A DNA stretch of 64,000 bases from Rotaria macrura (taxonomy: Eukaryota > Rotifera > Eurotatoria > Philodinida > Philodinidae): NCBI GenBank assembly GCA_900239685.1, contig OENT01000692.1, forward strand, positions 1-64,000. Reading direction: 5' to 3'. The notes beneath the pieces were generated by a model. It saw only the letters and a list, made by a program, of their open reading frames with translations. It was not told the origin of the DNA and searched no databases. Below, one piece after another: positions 61,070 to 64,000 of the stretch (position 1 is its first letter; the number at the start of each line of letters is the position of its first letter). The position numbers and the translations under genes were made by a program.

Positions 61070-61312
61070 TTAAGACGCTTCTAGTTGACAAGTAGAGCGA
61101 CACATAGTTCTTAGAACTCCACCAGGACGAGCTCTGCAGCCATCAACACATAGTTTTTCTTCGGCTTTCGTTAATGTTCCTTGTACAAAAACAACTATAG
61201 TTCATGAAATGAAAACGGATTTATGCTCATTCTGTTAGAACTAAAACAAATTAAACTTACACGCAACCAAAAGCATCGAAACAACAAATAACATGTAAAG
61301 CGTTGTTCGCAT
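61070..61312 (-). CDS. Secreted 58-aa peptide with CX3C-X11-CX3C pattern
   Basis: Exons 61312-61261 and 61194-61070 (phase 1, 66-bp intron) give 58 aa. Residues 1-23 form a strong signal peptide ending near FVFVQG. The mature part of about 35 aa has four cysteines, C33, C37, C49 and C53, spaced CX3C...CX3C with a Pro-Gly-Gly turn between the pairs. That spacing suggests two short helices held by two disulfides, the arrangement of alpha-hairpinin peptides, but I see no sequence identity to a named family. Possible roles are antimicrobial peptide, protease inhibitor or signalling peptide. Signal peptide plus correct splice phase and Cys pattern make a real gene likely. Confidence 0.75.
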
Positions 61313-63193
61313 ATTCGACCTTTCTTTCACCAATCGATCAAATAAATGTGCAAGTTGACAATAACTTTGTATTTATAATATGAAACAGACATTTTATATG
61401 ACAATTTTCTTCTTTGTTAATTCAAGAAAAAATCTGCTTCCCTCATATAAAAGTGTACAAATGTTTTCGCTTTGCGCTAATCATAAGCTTATTTATTCAA
61501 GATAATGTAATTCAATCCATCACTTCATATAGCATAGAAGCGATTTTTATTCAAATAAAAAAATACTAAAATTTAATTATATTCTTTCATTCTCTTTCTC
61601 TCATAGCAAGTACCTTGTTAAATTTCCATGTCCTATATGTAGTAGTATCCATACACGGATACGATTTGTGATTAATCGATCCCTCTTTTTCAGAAATTGT
61701 CGATAAAACAAATTCAGTATTCCGTGTTTCATCTTCTAAAAATCATCAAATCACTCAAGATGCATACAAGTTTAGGTCATCATTATTTTTCTCAGATGTG
61801 TGTGAATTCAAATTTTCTAGTTCAGCCTAATCTATGTACGTATTTAAAACTATAGGCAACGATTCTCCTGAATAAACATATAACAATGCATGAAAAAGAG
61901 TGCTTTTGGAAAAAAGAACAATCGTATAGTTGTTTTCAAACATGATTGATATTGTTGTTTTCTAAGGATACTTGAAGCCCGTGATTAATTTATTCAGACA
62001 ACTGAATAGGAGTACGTCTAAATAAAACACTGTTTATAGTTAACTATTCGAATCTAGCAAGCAATTGATGTAAACTGTGAAACGTAGACTGTATAATTAT
62101 GGAGGAGTTGCAGTATTTTGATAGGTAGTATTTGGGAGCGATATAATTTTTTATATACCAAACTTCCTGTATTTAATTAAACGGAGACTTAAACAGTCAT
62201 GTGTTTGTGTAATTTCTCATAATTATTCATACTTGTACACTTCTGTGAAAACTGTTTGAAGTATTCGACTCATCCAAGCATCAAAATACATCCGGTCCGA
62301 GTATTTTTCTCTTGGCAATCCTATCCGATAGGAAGGAATCAATAAATAATCGACGATCAAAAATTCAATATTTCAGTGGTTCCATATCCACAGGGGTGAG
62401 TCATTGTCTTAGAGGTGCTAATCGAATTTCTTGAACTTAAAGGTAAACTTGATGGGTAGCCTCAATACGATTCATAAAACTCTTCGAAGGTTTATCGTAC
62501 ATTTATGTTTATCATTAATCTGAAAGAAGATGTAATAAATTCATGAGACCATCATAAACGTGGGCAGAATTAACTATCACTTTTAGAGTAGTAAGTATCG
62601 ATAACGATTTGACACGAGATCTAGAGCACTATTGATTATTATGTATTTAGAAGGAAACATTCATATTCATTTCTAAAATATATTCCTTGTAAATGTCGAT
62701 GCCAATAAAAGTAAAAAATCAGTTGCAGATTTACAAGTCAAGTATTCTACCGTTAGAAGACATGCAATGAAGACATGTATACTTGAATGTAACTACGTCG
62801 TAAAAATGAATACATCGAATACTTGAATGTCTTACTTACGTAGATAGTTGAGCGTAGTGTGTAGGCGAATACATCATATAAGCTATTATTTTGAACTTTG
62901 CAGTAACTTTAAAACACACTTTTTACAATTATAAATGTTTGATAAATTCGGTAAAAATAAACAGATATGATTCAATCGATGTATTTCTCCTGAAGAGCGT
63001 CACGTTTTATCGGATATATTATGGTGTCTGTAAGCTGTATTTCGTTTATTTGAGTTGTTCTGTCTATTCACAGCAGAGGTGTTTTACTTAGTTGATGTCA
63101 TGTATCACAATAGATAAACAATAAGAAGTCCCGTTTAACATCATTCTCTACACCAGCATATCGTGTTGTATCATTTGATGAAGGTACGAAATA
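61313..63193. other. Intergenic, no gene recognised
   Basis: No supported exon or clear repeat. Confidence 0.4.
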
Positions 63194-63772
63194 TCATACC
63201 CATTGTTTATCTACTGATATTAGCTGTTCATTGTAAAGTTTCATTATTAAATACGATATTCGACGGAATTTAAAGAGTCTTTCCAAAGTCATTTTCAATG
63301 TGAATATTTGATACATCGTTGAGTTGTTCGACCGAAAACCAGATTTTATTTCTAATAATCGTTTATCGGCCGGATTTTGAATACGGTTGATAATGACACG
63401 TGAAAGTAATTTGCCAGTTACACTCAGTAACGAGATACCTCTGTAATTGTCACACAGCGTTTTGTCCCGTTTATTTTTATATAGCCTAACTAGAGTGGCT
63501 GAGCTCCACTCCTTCACCACCTGTTCATTCTCCCACATATCAATGAACATTTCGTGCAACCATTTTATCACTGGCTCACCACGAGCCTTTAGAATATCAG
63601 GTGTCACTCCATCACCTCCTGGATCTTTTCTTGATTTCATTTGATTTAGCGCTCTTTTCACCTCTTCAAAAGAAGGTTGCGGGTTCTGTCGTTCCAAGTC
63701 CAACCTTGATGGTGTTGTTATTTGCACCTCATTTATTACATGTGGATCAACAGTTGAATGAACATTCAACAA
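63194..63772 (-). mobile_element. Non-LTR retrotransposon reverse transcriptase fragment
   Basis: A 192-codon frame with the N-terminal part of a LINE-type reverse transcriptase: DGVTPDILKA, then VVKEWSSATLVRLYKNK, CDNYRGISLLSVTGKLLSRVI, and KSGFRSNNSTMYQIFTL. These match the finger and early palm motifs of non-LTR elements. The sequence then jumps to a segment like MKLYNEQ, which normally lies after the catalytic FxDxxxAFD motif, so about 35-45 residues with motif A seem deleted. The YxDD motif and the 3' part are missing. The frame can be followed upstream to about 63820 without a Met (YEYFCELLNVH). The copy is dead. Confidence 0.9.
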
Positions 63773-64000
63773 TTCACAAAAATACTCATACGTACATAAT
63801 GAAGCATTAGCTCGTAGGAAAACTTACGTCCCTTTAACAATAAGAAACTAAAACTAATAGAGGTGCGTATTATTTTCTCTTACTGCAGTAGGTTCCAGGG
63901 ATACTTTGAAAAGAAACACATGATATGACATAAAATTGCGTGAATAGTAGTACTACAAGCATTCAATTGAGTTCAAGAATGCCTTTATAAACTTCCATTA
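63773..64000. other. Window end, retroelement remnant continues
   Basis: The first 40-50 bases extend the reverse transcriptase frame. Nothing else is recognised. Confidence 0.4.

Overview
The window looks like animal nuclear DNA, most likely from a bdelloid rotifer. It is AT-rich, with spliced genes on both strands, mostly 45-80 bp GT-AG introns plus a few of 0.5-1.4 kb, and no operons or ribosome binding sites. The rotifer call is an inference from style: compact introns, a TM protein with Thr/Ser mini-exons, a multi-domain KY-type transglutaminase-like protein, bacterial-looking TIR genes, and local duplicates that have decayed reciprocally. No rRNA, tRNA or CRISPR was seen. Exon chains below were assembled by hand from GT/AG sites. 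In every multi-exon model the summed exon lengths keep the frame from the chosen ATG to the stop.

Layout. A 500-aa cytochrome P450 (1048-4190, +) is followed by about 7 kb without a recognisable gene, which holds a decayed long palindrome (4760-5330). Next come a single-exon KY-type protein (11341-13869, +), a gene-poor stretch with a TTAA-flanked foldback element (15637-16520) and a small hairpin element (17679-17820), then HMBS (19114-20611, +), a dead 3' fragment of CPSF2, an SLC52 riboflavin transporter (23317-24861, +), a dead 3' fragment of HMBS, intact CPSF2 (25764-30521, -) and ribosomal protein eS12 (30737-31214, -). After these come an 852-bp palindrome (32750-33601), an orphan gene (35764-36883, -), a divergent annexin (38760-40556, +), TMED2/p24-beta (41444-42338, -), two tandem TIR genes (46486-49013, +), a PPxY membrane protein (50778-51405, -), a tail-anchored orphan (53182-53931, +), a Thr/Ser-linker membrane protein with seven exons (58532-60605, +), a 58-aa secreted four-cysteine peptide (61070-61312, -) and a non-LTR reverse transcriptase fragment (63194-63772, -).

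Most recognised genes are housekeeping: heme synthesis, mRNA 3'-end processing, translation, early secretory transport and riboflavin uptake. The most informative pattern is the HMBS/CPSF2 junction. It is present twice in the same orientation about 5.1 kb apart; one copy keeps HMBS and has lost CPSF2, the other keeps CPSF2 and has lost HMBS. The tandem TIR pair and the CX3C/CX3C secreted peptide are the best candidates for lineage-specific biology, possibly immune. The palindromes could give long double-stranded RNA if transcribed.
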